A stretch of DNA of 64,000 bases from an uncultured Microcaldota archaeon (GCA_903884505.1 CAISET010000016.1:1-64000); one strand, 5' to 3'. Positions 41,726-49,592 are shown, numbered from the stretch's first letter. Numbers and translations: made by a program. The notes: generated from the letters alone by a model not told the origin.

Positions 41726-42493
41726 TCAAACCTGCTGCTTAAGGAATGCCGCCATCCTGTCGGTCAGCCCCGGCATGTGCGCCTCCTTCTCAATCTTCAG
41801 CACCGCTGCAGCCGCCAATGCGGAGTTTCCGCCCTTTATCCAGATGCGGCCGTTTCTTCCTACAAGAATTTCGCTCTTTGTTGCGTCCATGAGCATGCTT
41901 ATCATCGAGCTTTTCTTCCCGATTATGCGCGGAATCTTCACGGAGAGGACTTCGACGATTTCTCCTGAGGCGAGCTTGCGCGCATCCGTCAAATCGACGT
42001 TCTTCACCTCATCGACGTCCTTCACTTTCGCGTAGATGATGTCACCGAGCTCGAACTCGTCGCGCGTCTCCTTGCTGGAGAGGAAGCCGTTGTAGGGCGA
42101 CTTTATGTCCACGTTGTAGCCCGAGAACTTCACTTCCTTAACCACGCCTACCAAGTAGTCGTCGAGCGTTGGAAGGTAGCATCCTTCGAGGGGCACGAGC
42201 CTTGAAACGCTCTCATCGTAGAGGCCCAGTATGCTCGAGTAGGTCTTTCCCTGGTCGACGAAGCCGTACTGCACCGCCTTGGGCGAGTCCGCCAGCTTCT
42301 CCCCCGGGACTACGACGCGGGTTATGTGCGGCCCTGAAATCTCCGGCTCCTCGGGCGCAGGGGGGCGCTCCTCCCTGTTGAACTCCCTTCTCGGCGGGAA
42401 AGGCCTGCGGCCGAATCCTCTTCCGCCGCCCCCTTCCCTGCCGCGGAACCCTCCGCCGCCACCGCCTCCTCCGAACTTTCCTTCACCATACAT
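41726..42493 (-). CDS. rrp4: Exosome subunit Rrp4 with N-terminal RGG-like extension
   Basis: RNA-binding cap of the exosome. The 255-aa protein has the usual N-terminal domain (RVVVPGEKLAD), S1 domain (VGVVKEVKFSGYNVDIKSPY) and KH domain (IPRIIGKKSSMISMLMDATK). Ahead of these is a 45-residue disordered stretch of Gly-Phe-Arg repeats (GKFGGGGGGGGFRGREGGGG and further Arg/Pro) that common Rrp4 proteins lack. The start is the ATG at 42493, supported by GGTGATTTG just upstream. Reading farther back would leave this site. Confidence 0.93.
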   Translation of the reverse strand: MYGEGKFGGGGGGGGFRGREGGGGRGFGRRPFPPRREFNREERPPAPEEPEISGPHITRVVVPGEKLADSPKAVQYGFVDQGKTYSSILGLYDESVSRLVPLEGCYLPTLDDYLVGVVKEVKFSGYNVDIKSPYNGFLSSKETRDEFELGDIIYAKVKDVDEVKNVDLTDARKLASGEIVEVLSVKIPRIIGKKSSMISMLMDATKSEILVGRNGRIWIKGGNSALAAAAVLKIEKEAHMPGLTDRMAAFLKQQV

Positions 42494-42519
42494 CAAATCA
42501 CCATCCTTCTGAGAAGAGG

Positions 42520-43212
42520 CTACTTCACTACCTTCGTTTCCACGGTCCCACCCGTGACCTTGTTTATGCGGTTGTAGAAGTCGCCCTGCATTCCCGCAGG
42601 CATCTCGACGACCGCGATGAGGGAGCCGTTGCTCTGCCATTCCTCCTGCGTCACATGGAACTCCTTCAGCGTCCCGAACGCCTTCGGGGCGTGCTCCGCA
42701 GGAATCCTCACCGCGATTTTCACCTTCTCGAACTTAAGCGGCAGGATGAGCCTCAGCGACTTCAATACGTCGTCAATCTGCGCGTCCGCGTTCTTGAACG
42801 GGTCTATGTGCACCTTCGCCTCCAAAAGCGCCTTCTCTATGCGCTGCGGCGGGTGCGGCGCGCCTGTCCTCGGGTCCACGCATTCGCGCGCGAGGATTGC
42901 AACTATCTTCTTCTCCTTCTCCTCCAATAGCCTCTTCCTTTGCTCCGTTGTCAAGGGCACCTCGCCCTTCTTTAGCATTATCTCCAGGATTTTCATTATG
43001 TCCGTGGTCTGGAAGGCCTTCTTGATTGCCTGCTCCGTGTGGCGCTCGCCCTTCTTCGCATCCTCGAAGACCTCCTCGATCACGAGGATGTTGCTGAGGT
43101 CCGGCTTCTGGCCCGTCTTGTAGAGGTATGCCATGTCCGGGTCCACGAAAAGCTCGAAGTGCACGCCCTCATGGTCGTAGCGCGCTATTATCGCCTTGTC
43201 TAGGCTGACCAT
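42520..43212 (-). CDS. sdo1: SBDS/Sdo1 ribosome maturation protein
   Basis: Releases the anti-association factor eIF6 from the large subunit together with an EF-2-like GTPase. The 230-aa protein has the three SBDS domains: residues 1-90 (MVSLDKAIIARYDHEGVHFE, YLYKTGQKPD), a helical middle with TTEQRKRLLEEKEKKIVAIL, and a C-terminal domain ending ETKVVK. It lies between psmA and rrp4, its standard position in the exosome superoperon. Confidence 0.96.
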   Translation of the reverse strand: MVSLDKAIIARYDHEGVHFELFVDPDMAYLYKTGQKPDLSNILVIEEVFEDAKKGERHTEQAIKKAFQTTDIMKILEIMLKKGEVPLTTEQRKRLLEEKEKKIVAILARECVDPRTGAPHPPQRIEKALLEAKVHIDPFKNADAQIDDVLKSLRLILPLKFEKVKIAVRIPAEHAPKAFGTLKEFHVTQEEWQSNGSLIAVVEMPAGMQGDFYNRINKVTGGTVETKVVK

Positions 43213-43220
43213 CTGCTCAA

Positions 43221-43934
43221 CTAGACCTTGGCGAGGTACTTCTCGACGTCCGCGTCGCTGAGTACCTCAAACTTTCTCGTCTTCTTCGTGATTATCGCGA
43301 TGTCCACGTTCACGGTCTTCAGCTTCTGCTCCGTGGCCTTCTTCAGCGCCCTGAGCGCGAGGAGCGCCCCGTCGTCCACCGACATCCCGGGCTTGTACTC
43401 CTTCTCGAAGAACTCCTCGACCTCCTTCCTTCCCGCGCCGATTGCGGCCGCGTTGTAGCCGGAGAGCGCGCCGGAGGGGTCGACCTCGAAGAGCCTGGGC
43501 TCAGAGTCGATTCCGCCCATCAGGAGCGAGACGCCGAACGGCCTTATGCCGCCATACTGGGTGTAGAGCTGCGCGAGGTCGCTCAGGTGCTTGGCTATGC
43601 CCTCCAGGTTCGCGTCCTCGCCGTAGGTCATCTTGTGCTTCTGGGACTCGACCCTTGCGATGTCGACGAGCCTCCTTGCATCGCCAACGAGCCCGCTTGC
43701 GGTCGCTGCGATGTGGTTGTCTATCATGAATATCTTCTTCATGTATTCCGTGAGCTGCAGCGGCGCGCTCGAGGACTTGTGCGCCACGAGGACGACTCCA
43801 TCGCCGCACACTACGCCCATTGCGGTCGCTCCGCGCCTCACCGCTTCCTTGGCATACTCTACCTGGAACAGCCTTCCATCAGGGCTGAAGACTGTGATAG
43901 CCCGGTCATATGCTTGCGGAGAAACAGGGTACAA
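43221..43934 (-). CDS. psmA: Proteasome subunit alpha
   Basis: Forms the outer, gating rings of the 20S proteasome. The 237-aa protein begins MYPVSPQAYDRAITVFSPDG (YDRAITVFSPDGRLFQVEYA is the alpha signature) and continues as a normal alpha chain with no catalytic Thr. The start is TTG at 43934 with GAGGTGG about 6 nt upstream. No ATG is near. Divergent from the zinc-ribbon gene at 44019 with a shared 84-bp gap. Confidence 0.97.
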   Translation of the reverse strand: MYPVSPQAYDRAITVFSPDGRLFQVEYAKEAVRRGATAMGVVCGDGVVLVAHKSSSAPLQLTEYMKKIFMIDNHIAATASGLVGDARRLVDIARVESQKHKMTYGEDANLEGIAKHLSDLAQLYTQYGGIRPFGVSLLMGGIDSEPRLFEVDPSGALSGYNAAAIGAGRKEVEEFFEKEYKPGMSVDDGALLALRALKKATEQKLKTVNVDIAIITKKTRKFEVLSDADVEKYLAKV

Positions 43935-43982
43935 AATACCACCTCTCTAGTTTTCTCTCATTTACGGGATAGTTTGGCACAT

Positions 43983-43997
43983 CGGTATTTAAATATC
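43983..43997 (+). promoter_or_regulatory. TATA box for the zinc-ribbon gene
   Basis: GGTATTTAAATATCT lies about 28 nt before the ATG at 44019, so a leaderless start is likely. The core ATTTAAAT is palindromic, so it could also be read toward psmA, whose TTG at 43934 is about 55 nt away. Confidence 0.5.
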
Positions 43998-44018
43998 TGA
44001 TTGAAAGTTAGAACTGCC

Positions 44019-44963
44019 ATGGTGAAGCTCATCCCCGCAATCTGCCCGCAATGCGGGTCGAAACTGAAGCTGCCCGAGGGGACGACGAAGACCACCTGCC
44101 AGTTCTGCGGCACCGAAATACTTCTCGACAAAGGTGAGGTCGTAGTCATCCACAAGGAGGACGTGGAGGGCAAGGCGGCGCGGCTGCTCAGCGTTGCGGA
44201 GAAGTACTGGGACACCTGGAAGTTCCAGGAGATGCGCGATGCCTGCAAGCAGCTGCTGGAGCTCGACCCGGACAACCCGGTGGGCTGGCTGTACAACGCC
44301 ATCTCGGCCTGCGGCGTAGGCAACAATGCCGAATTCGAAAGGTCAATGGATGAGGCGCGGAAGCTTAGCGCGAAAAAGATGGGCTCGCAGCAGTCAAACT
44401 ATTTCAGGCAGAAGGTTGACTGGGCGTACAACAACATCGCAAATAACATATTGAAATACGTGGCCACGGACGATTTCGGAAATGCGGGTGTCTGCGCATA
44501 CATGATGGTCTGGATGAAACCGGAGAATCCGCTCGGCTGGTGGTACAGGGGATACGCAATTTCGGAGCAGGCGAGGGCACAGGCAATGGCAGCTGCGAAG
44601 AAAGCAGGCATGCCCAGAGGGCAGGCGAGCGTCACGCCGGCGATGGTTAAGGAAGGCAGGGATGCGATTGCCAAGGCATGGCAGCTATACGACCAGAGCC
44701 CGAACGATGAGTTCAGCAAAAGATTCAAGGAAGTGGCCGGGAAGCGGTTCGGGGCCGTGCGCTGGACGCACATAAAATCGCTTATCTGGACGGCGCTGGT
44801 GAGCGCAGGCTCGCTGGTCGGCGCAGTTTTGATTGCCGCCATATCCCTGGGCACCCTTGCGATATGCGCCGGGGTCGCTGCGCTGTTCGCCATTCTTATG
44901 GCGGTGCTCGGAATCTCGGAGCTGTGGTTCCTGCTCACGAAGAACGAGAGGAACTTCATCTGA
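44019..44963 (+). CDS. Zinc-ribbon, TPR-like helical and membrane protein
   Basis: A 314-aa protein I cannot assign to a family. Order: an N-terminal zinc ribbon (ICPQCGSKLKLPEG and TCQFCG, residues 7-35), a helical part with TPR-like pattern (about 45-240: LLSVAEKYWDTWKFQEMRDA, then KQLLELDPDNPVGWLYNAIS) and two C-terminal hydrophobic helices (roughly 255-305). It is the only plus-strand gene inside the 37-51 kb minus-strand superoperon and lies at the border of the TPR gene block. It may hold a TPR complex at the membrane, which is a guess. Confidence 0.65.
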   Translation: MVKLIPAICPQCGSKLKLPEGTTKTTCQFCGTEILLDKGEVVVIHKEDVEGKAARLLSVAEKYWDTWKFQEMRDACKQLLELDPDNPVGWLYNAISACGVGNNAEFERSMDEARKLSAKKMGSQQSNYFRQKVDWAYNNIANNILKYVATDDFGNAGVCAYMMVWMKPENPLGWWYRGYAISEQARAQAMAAAKKAGMPRGQASVTPAMVKEGRDAIAKAWQLYDQSPNDEFSKRFKEVAGKRFGAVRWTHIKSLIWTALVSAGSLVGAVLIAAISLGTLAICAGVAALFAILMAVLGISELWFLLTKNERNFI

Positions 44964-45659
44964 TCAGGAAGCCGGCCGCTGCCTAATGAAGACAGCAGTC
45001 CCGCATTCTTCACATTGTTTCTTCTGCGCCTCCTCGAACTTCTTCCTGCATGCCTCCGCCTCGCCTTTCCTGTTCATTTTCTGGAGGAGCGCCACCTTCC
45101 GGCTCAATGCCATCAGGTCATTGGGGTCGGCATCAAGGGCTTTTTCGTTGCAGCCGAGAGCCTCCTGGAGCTTGCCTTGCCTGAAAAGCGCCACGATCTT
45201 GTTGCCAACTGCGAACTCATTTTTTGGCTCTATTTCCAGCGCCTTATCATAGAAAGCGATTGCCCCGCTGCAATCGCCCTGCGTTACCATGATGTCGCCC
45301 TTCCAACGCCACGCGTCCACGTATTTCGGGTCCAGCTTCAGCACTTCATCGAAACAGGCAGCCGCGTCGCCGTATTTTTCCATCTTGGACAACGCAAAGC
45401 CCTTGTTCATCCAGAGTTCTATGGAAGGCTTGATGCTGATTGCTTTGCCATAGCTTCTGGCTGCCTCTTCGAATTCTCCGAGGCATTGCAGGGCGCCGCC
45501 GCGGTTCATCAACGCCCCCAAGTGGTTCGGGTCGATTTTGAGCGCCCTATCGCAGTATTCAAGCGCCTTTTTATATTCCCCGGCCATGACTTGGTCGGCC
45601 GCCCTGCCTGCGAGGCTTTCCGCTGATTCGGTTTTCTTTTCGATGAGTTTTTCAGCCAT
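44964..45659 (-). CDS. TPR-repeat protein with C-terminal zinc knuckle
   Basis: A 231-aa protein made of about six tetratricopeptide repeats, each with the W/Y/G/A/P pattern ending in KIDPN, SIKPS, KLDPK, EIEPK or DADPN. The C-terminus has CEECGTAVF, half of a zinc site. No enzymatic motif. It belongs to the TPR block that lies between Pop5 and PsmA. The next gene downstream (44019) is convergent, immediately abutting it. Role: likely a protein-binding scaffold; partners unknown. Confidence 0.75.
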   Translation of the reverse strand: MAEKLIEKKTESAESLAGRAADQVMAGEYKKALEYCDRALKIDPNHLGALMNRGGALQCLGEFEEAARSYGKAISIKPSIELWMNKGFALSKMEKYGDAAACFDEVLKLDPKYVDAWRWKGDIMVTQGDCSGAIAFYDKALEIEPKNEFAVGNKIVALFRQGKLQEALGCNEKALDADPNDLMALSRKVALLQKMNRKGEAEACRKKFEEAQKKQCEECGTAVFIRQRPAS

Positions 45660-45685
45660 AAATATACCACCACGCTGTGCCCTGC

Positions 45686-46396
45686 TTACTGGGATATCGG
45701 GGGCAGGCCCGAGGAATCTTTTTTGGATTGACCGTCTTCTTTTTCTATTAGCCGGGCAAGCCTGTTAAGCAGCATTTCTGACTCATCGAACCTGCCGATT
45801 TTGTCAAGGGCCTGCACGATTATGATGAGCAAGCCGGGGTTATTCGGCTGCAGGTCGAGGGCCCTTTTGAGGTAGGGCAGTGCATCTATAAGATGTTCTG
45901 GCTGGGAGGAAAGGAGGCTTCCAAGGTTGGCGAGCATGAGCACATTGTCCGGGTCTTTCTCCAGCGCCTGCTTATAGAATGAGATTGCCTCGTCATCTCT
46001 CCTAAGATGCGTAAGCGCAATGCCCTTGTAGGCGAGCGCATTGCTGAATCCCGGGTCTATCCTGAGCGCCTCGTCGAAGCAGGGGAGGGATTCCTCGTAC
46101 TTCCCAAGTGCGCAGAGGGCGAATCCCTTGTGGTAATGGGCATCATCGTAATCCGGCTTGATTTTAAGCGCCTGGTCGCAGCATTCGATGGCTTCCCTAT
46201 GCCGCCCGATGCTGGAGAGGGCATCGGCTTTGGTAAGCCAGAGGTCTTCCCGGTCCGGCTTCAACTTGAGCGCTTTGTCGAGGATGGGCAGGGCGCGCTC
46301 GAATTTCCCCGATACCATAAGCTCGTTGGCCTGGATGATTAGCTCTCGCGCGTCATCCTTCTTTTCGATTTTTTTGCCTGCGACTTTTTCAACCAT
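45686..46396 (-). CDS. TPR-repeat protein
   Basis: A 236-aa protein of about six TPRs (ALKLKPDREDLWLTKADALS, ALKIKPDYDDAHYHKGFALC, ALRIDPGFSNALAYKGIALT and so on), preceded by a lysine-rich lead MVEKVAGKKIEKKDD and followed by a Ser/Pro tail. I use the ATG at 46396, which has a purine-rich upstream stretch; an ATG at 46402 is close. It resembles its neighbours at 44964, 46406 and 47216, so the block probably arose by duplication. Confidence 0.72.
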   Translation of the reverse strand: MVEKVAGKKIEKKDDARELIIQANELMVSGKFERALPILDKALKLKPDREDLWLTKADALSSIGRHREAIECCDQALKIKPDYDDAHYHKGFALCALGKYEESLPCFDEALRIDPGFSNALAYKGIALTHLRRDDEAISFYKQALEKDPDNVLMLANLGSLLSSQPEHLIDALPYLKRALDLQPNNPGLLIIIVQALDKIGRFDESEMLLNRLARLIEKEDGQSKKDSSGLPPISQ

Positions 46397-46405
46397 GAGC
46401 ATTAC

Positions 46406-46750
46406 CTATTCCTGCGCCGCCTGCTTGAAAACTTCCGCCAGCTTCTGCGCGGCGTTCCTCCTTCCCTCCAATGCGTCCTTGTCTTTTGGGCCGAGTTTGA
46501 GCGCCTGCCCATAGCTGGCAATCGCCTTCCTGAAGCAGTCCCCCGCCCCGTAGGTGTCCCTCATCTTCATCTTGCAGTCGCCGAGCGAGTAGAGCGCTGC
46601 GCCCTTGTTGCAGAGAGCGCCGACTGAATCGGGCTTTAGCTTGAGTGCCTTCTCGAAGCATTCGAGCGCCTTTGCGAAGTCTCCTTTTTCGTAGGCTTTT
46701 ATGCCCTCATCGAAAACTTTCTTTCCCGTCTCCTTGGCTGTTTTTTCCAT
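46406..46750 (-). CDS. Small TPR-repeat protein
   Basis: A 114-aa protein with a Lys-rich lead (MEKTAKETGKKVFDEGIKAY) and about three TPR units (ALECFEKALKLKPDSVGALC, then DCFRKAIASYGQALKLGPKD) and an Ala/Glu/Gln-rich tail. Its reading frame joins the previous gene closely: the 46756 gene stops just ahead of its ATG at 46750. A GTG at 46759 is an alternative start. Same type as the flanking TPR proteins. Confidence 0.7.
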   Translation of the reverse strand: MEKTAKETGKKVFDEGIKAYEKGDFAKALECFEKALKLKPDSVGALCNKGAALYSLGDCKMKMRDTYGAGDCFRKAIASYGQALKLGPKDKDALEGRRNAAQKLAEVFKQAAQE

Positions 46751-46755
46751 TCGGC

Positions 46756-47154
46756 TCACTTGAGTCGCGTTACATCATCCTTCATCTTTGGCTTTACCTG
46801 GTCATCCTTTATGCTGGGCTTTACCTGGTCAGCCCAAAAGTCGAGCACTGCCTCCATCGCTTTTATCTTCTGGTTTATGTCCGACGCGTCTCCCCCGTAG
46901 AGGGAAACCCACATCTCGAGGCGCTTTGCGTGCTCAAAATCGGATGAGTTTCTGTGCGTATCGTCCTGTGTTTCGTCGCTCTTCACCCTTAGCATCGCCT
47001 TCGCATTCCACGCTACAGCTGCACAGTCCATTTTCATCGGATTAGTGAAGCCTATCGCGGAGGTTGTCTCCAAATGGAGTTCGTCGGCCCTTTGGACGAG
47101 CTCCTGCAGGCTTTTGCGCTGTCCATCGCTAATCAGTGCCTTGCTAGCTTCCAT
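46756..47154 (-). CDS. Unrecognised helical protein of the TPR block
   Basis: A 132-aa protein with no family I know. It appears mostly helical (KALISDGQRKSLQELVQRAD, AVAWNAKAMLRVKSDETQDD, KIKAMEAVLDFWADQV). It ends in a short tandem repeat, DQVKPSIKD followed by DQVKPKMKD. The ATG at 47154 has GGGTGAATT just upstream. A TATA-like TTTATATACTT (about 47184-47196) gives the block a promoter of its own, separate from the upstream RNase P genes. Confidence 0.55.
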   Translation of the reverse strand: MEASKALISDGQRKSLQELVQRADELHLETTSAIGFTNPMKMDCAAVAWNAKAMLRVKSDETQDDTHRNSSDFEHAKRLEMWVSLYGGDASDINQKIKAMEAVLDFWADQVKPSIKDDQVKPKMKDDVTRLK

Positions 47155-47183
47155 CAATTCACCCTCGGCGAAATTCCGCGGTT

Positions 47184-47196
47184 TAAGTATATAAAG
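47184..47196 (-). promoter_or_regulatory. TATA box inside the TPR block
   Basis: CTTTATATACTTA on the minus strand lies about 30-40 nt upstream of the ATG at 47154, with GGGTGAATT between. It suggests that the four minus-strand genes from 47154 to 44964 can be transcribed separately from the ribosomal/RNase P part. Confidence 0.5.
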
Positions 47197-47215
47197 AATC
47201 ACTGCCTGCCGGAAG

Positions 47216-47794
47216 TCACTTCGCTATCCTTTTTTCCGGGTCGGAGAGCTCGACTTCGGTTGTGCGCTTTTTCGTCAGCAGGCGCCTGAACGCGCCTTCC
47301 CGGTTTGCTAGGAGGTTCTCGTTCTTCGGGTCCAGGTCGAGGGCCTTGTTGAAGAAGACGAGCGCCTCAACCGGTTTTCCGCCCATGAGGAGCCCGATGC
47401 CTTTGTCGTTGAGCGAATTCCGCATTATGTCGTTCCTTACACTCCGGGCATGAAGGTTCCTCGGGTACAGCGCAAGCGCCTTCTCCGCACATTCCAGCGC
47501 TTCCTCGCGCCGTTCGAGGCAGTCGAGAACGGCGGCCCTGTTTACCAGCGCCCCCATCAGTTTGGGCTTCCGTTCCAGCGCGAGGTCAAAAAACCTGAGC
47601 GCCTCCTCATGGTTGCCGAGCTCCTTCAGCGCAAGCCCCTTGCTGTTCAGCAAAAACGGGTCTTCGGGCTTCAGCACCAGCGCTTCGCTGTAGCATACCA
47701 CTGCGGAACGGAAGTTCTTGGAATCGAATGACTTGTTGCCTCTCTTGAGCCAGGCAACTGCGGCCTGGTCCGGATTCTTCATTTTCAGGGCCAC
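47216..47794 (-). CDS. TPR-repeat protein
   Basis: A 192-aa protein of about five TPRs (AWLKRGNKSFDSKNFRSAVV, ALVLKPEDPFLLNSKGLALK, ALERKPKLMGALVNRAAVLD, ALALYPRNLHARSVRND, ALDLDPKNENLLANREGAFR), then a basic tail. A TATA-like TTTTTAAACTT (about 47813-47822) lies roughly 25 nt upstream of the ATG at 47794, so it too may have its own leaderless promoter. No other motif. Confidence 0.72.
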   Translation of the reverse strand: MALKMKNPDQAAVAWLKRGNKSFDSKNFRSAVVCYSEALVLKPEDPFLLNSKGLALKELGNHEEALRFFDLALERKPKLMGALVNRAAVLDCLERREEALECAEKALALYPRNLHARSVRNDIMRNSLNDKGIGLLMGGKPVEALVFFNKALDLDPKNENLLANREGAFRRLLTKKRTTEVELSDPEKRIAK

Positions 47795-47827
47795 GGGGAA
47801 ATTCCGAGCTTCAAGTTTAAAAATTCG

Positions 47828-48151
47828 TCAGCGCGAGAGGCCCGCGATAGTGCCGCTGACTTTCTTCAGCCTGAGTGCCGCCTTCTTTCCGTTAATTGAG
47901 GAGCATAGCGCGAGCGCTGCCTTCACCTTCTGCAGCTCCGTGTGGCTGCAGCGGACAACCGCCTGCTTCGTTTTCGCGTCGTAGCCGATGAACTTCGGAG
48001 AGGCGAGCGAGGAGCCGTATTCGCCGAGGAAGGAGAGTATTGAGTTGTAGGCAGCATTCTTCACGTCTGCTTCACCTACGGGGGCTTCGCTCATTACTTC
48101 GAAAAGGATGTATCTCTCCTTCATTCGCATTGTTGGCGGAATGGGCGGCAT
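47828..48151 (-). CDS. rnp2: RNase P protein component 2 (Pop5)
   Basis: Subunit of RNase P that pairs with Rpp30 and activates the catalytic RNA for tRNA 5' processing. The 107-aa protein has MRMKERYILFEVMS, a middle helix, then the signature VVRCSHTELQKVKAALALC and GKKAALRLKKVSGTIAGL. The start is the ATG at 48151, 4 bp after the upstream stop; ATGs at 48130 and 48124 also fit. In most archaea it lies directly beside Rpp30; here a 478-codon gene separates them. Confidence 0.92.
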   Translation of the reverse strand: MPPIPPTMRMKERYILFEVMSEAPVGEADVKNAAYNSILSFLGEYGSSLASPKFIGYDAKTKQAVVRCSHTELQKVKAALALCSSINGKKAALRLKKVSGTIAGLSR

Positions 48152-48155
48152 GGAA

Positions 48156-49592
48156 TTATTCTCCCAGGGCGGCTTTAATATCCTGCACCTGCTCGGCGAG
48201 GCAGGTGCGCGCCTTGAGGATTTCGCGGAGGGCATCCTTGGCCCTTTCGGAGGCGGGGCTTCCAATCTGCCATGCCGCGGACAGCAGGAAGGGAACGGAA
48301 ACCGGCGCGGACTTGACCAGGATTTCAAAGGCCATCTTCGATTCCTCCTCGCCCCCTGCAAGATATTCGCAGAGTAGGGGGAAGGCAAGCATCAGGGAGC
48401 CCGAGCGCTCGAGCCGCCTCATCACCTCGGGGTGGCTGAATTCGCCGCTTCGCAGGTGCTCGCAGGCGTTCCCCATCCCGAACCAGGCATTTAGCTTGAA
48501 TATTGCGAGCGCCATGTCCAGCTTCACGGTTGTGGAGCTGCCGAGGCTGAGCGCGTAGGGCGACGCCATGCTGGCTTCGTAAAAGGAGGCGATGAGCGCA
48601 CGCTCCTCGTCCTGGCACCTCATGAAGCACCTGTTCGCCGAATCGACTGCCCTAGTGAATGTTGTATAGCTTGAGAGCCCCTCCCTCAGCTCGGCAACCC
48701 CGCGCTCGAACCAGAGGTGCGAGGCACGCGAGATTGCTTTATCAGCCTTCCCGAATTCACCGAGGGCCACGAACGCGATTGCCGCCTTCTCCAGCTCTTC
48801 GGGCGAGGGCTTGAACCAGGCCGTCTTTGTGGCCTCGCGCAGGGATTTCCCGGAAAGCAGGCCCTGCTCGAGCGCCGGCTTGAAGCACTCGCGCGCGTCC
48901 TGGAACTGCCTGTCCCTGAACTGCTCGTTGAAAATGCCCAGCAGTGTGCGGGCCGTCGCCTCGCCAGCCTTGGCTGACGCATATTCCTGGTCATTTTGGG
49001 CTACCTTCGCGGCCCTCATGAAGTCGTTCGCAGCGCTCAGGAGGCCCATCTGCTGCGCCTCTTTCGTATCGTAATCGGCGAGGAGCGCGAAGAGCGCTGC
49101 ATTGGCGCTCCTCATCGCCTCCTTCCTGGTGTAGGAACCCCACTCGTGGAACGGGACTGCCCGCAGTGCGAGCGCCGTGCTTGATTCGCCCGTTGGTTCT
49201 GCGGGAAATTCATTTTCATTCTGCGCACCGAGCCCCTTGAGGGTTTTGCGTATCTGGTTCGCGAGCACTGCGGACTGGAACGGGTAGACTGCGCCGAGGC
49301 TGCGGCAGTCCTCAAGTGCTTTCAGCGACTCGCGGAAAAAGCCTATGGCGCTCGGCTGGTCCTTTTCCGCCAATGCCCCGTAGCCCAATTCGGAGTAAGC
49401 CCTTCCGAGCTCGAAAAGGGAGCGCTCGGCCAGGGCTGCGGAATTTATATCTTTCGCGGAAACCGCGGCCTCCTGGAAGCGGCAAACTGCCTCGGGGTAA
49501 ATCTTCAGCTCGAGGCTCTTTTTTCCCTCCTCATAAAGGGCTTCGGCGCTGCGCCTGGCGATTGAAGCCTCAATCTTCTGCCCGATCTTCAT
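48156..49592 (-). CDS. Large TPR-like helical protein between the RNase P genes
   Basis: A 478-aa protein of unknown function. The first 80 residues have a clear TPR or SNAP-like pattern (EALYEEGKKSLELKIYPEAV, then CRFQEAAVSAKDINSAALAE, LGRAYSELGYGALAEKDQPS). The rest is a long helical solenoid with repeated Ala-rich helices (AKDIN, AAKVAQNDQEYASAKAGEAT, AFVALGEFGKADKAISRAS). No catalytic motif or membrane helix is seen. It is 4 bp ahead of Pop5 and overlaps Rpp30 by 4 bp (ATGA), so it is fully embedded in the RNase P operon. Confidence 0.65.
   Translation of the reverse strand: MKIGQKIEASIARRSAEALYEEGKKSLELKIYPEAVCRFQEAAVSAKDINSAALAERSLFELGRAYSELGYGALAEKDQPSAIGFFRESLKALEDCRSLGAVYPFQSAVLANQIRKTLKGLGAQNENEFPAEPTGESSTALALRAVPFHEWGSYTRKEAMRSANAALFALLADYDTKEAQQMGLLSAANDFMRAAKVAQNDQEYASAKAGEATARTLLGIFNEQFRDRQFQDARECFKPALEQGLLSGKSLREATKTAWFKPSPEELEKAAIAFVALGEFGKADKAISRASHLWFERGVAELREGLSSYTTFTRAVDSANRCFMRCQDEERALIASFYEASMASPYALSLGSSTTVKLDMALAIFKLNAWFGMGNACEHLRSGEFSHPEVMRRLERSGSLMLAFPLLCEYLAGGEEESKMAFEILVKSAPVSVPFLLSAAWQIGSPASERAKDALREILKARTCLAEQVQDIKAALGE

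Noticed and set aside
42494-42640. Longer N-terminus for Rrp4 from an upstream ATG
   Set aside because: It overlaps the SBDS gene out of frame and ignores the strong GGTGATTTG directly before the ATG at 42493.
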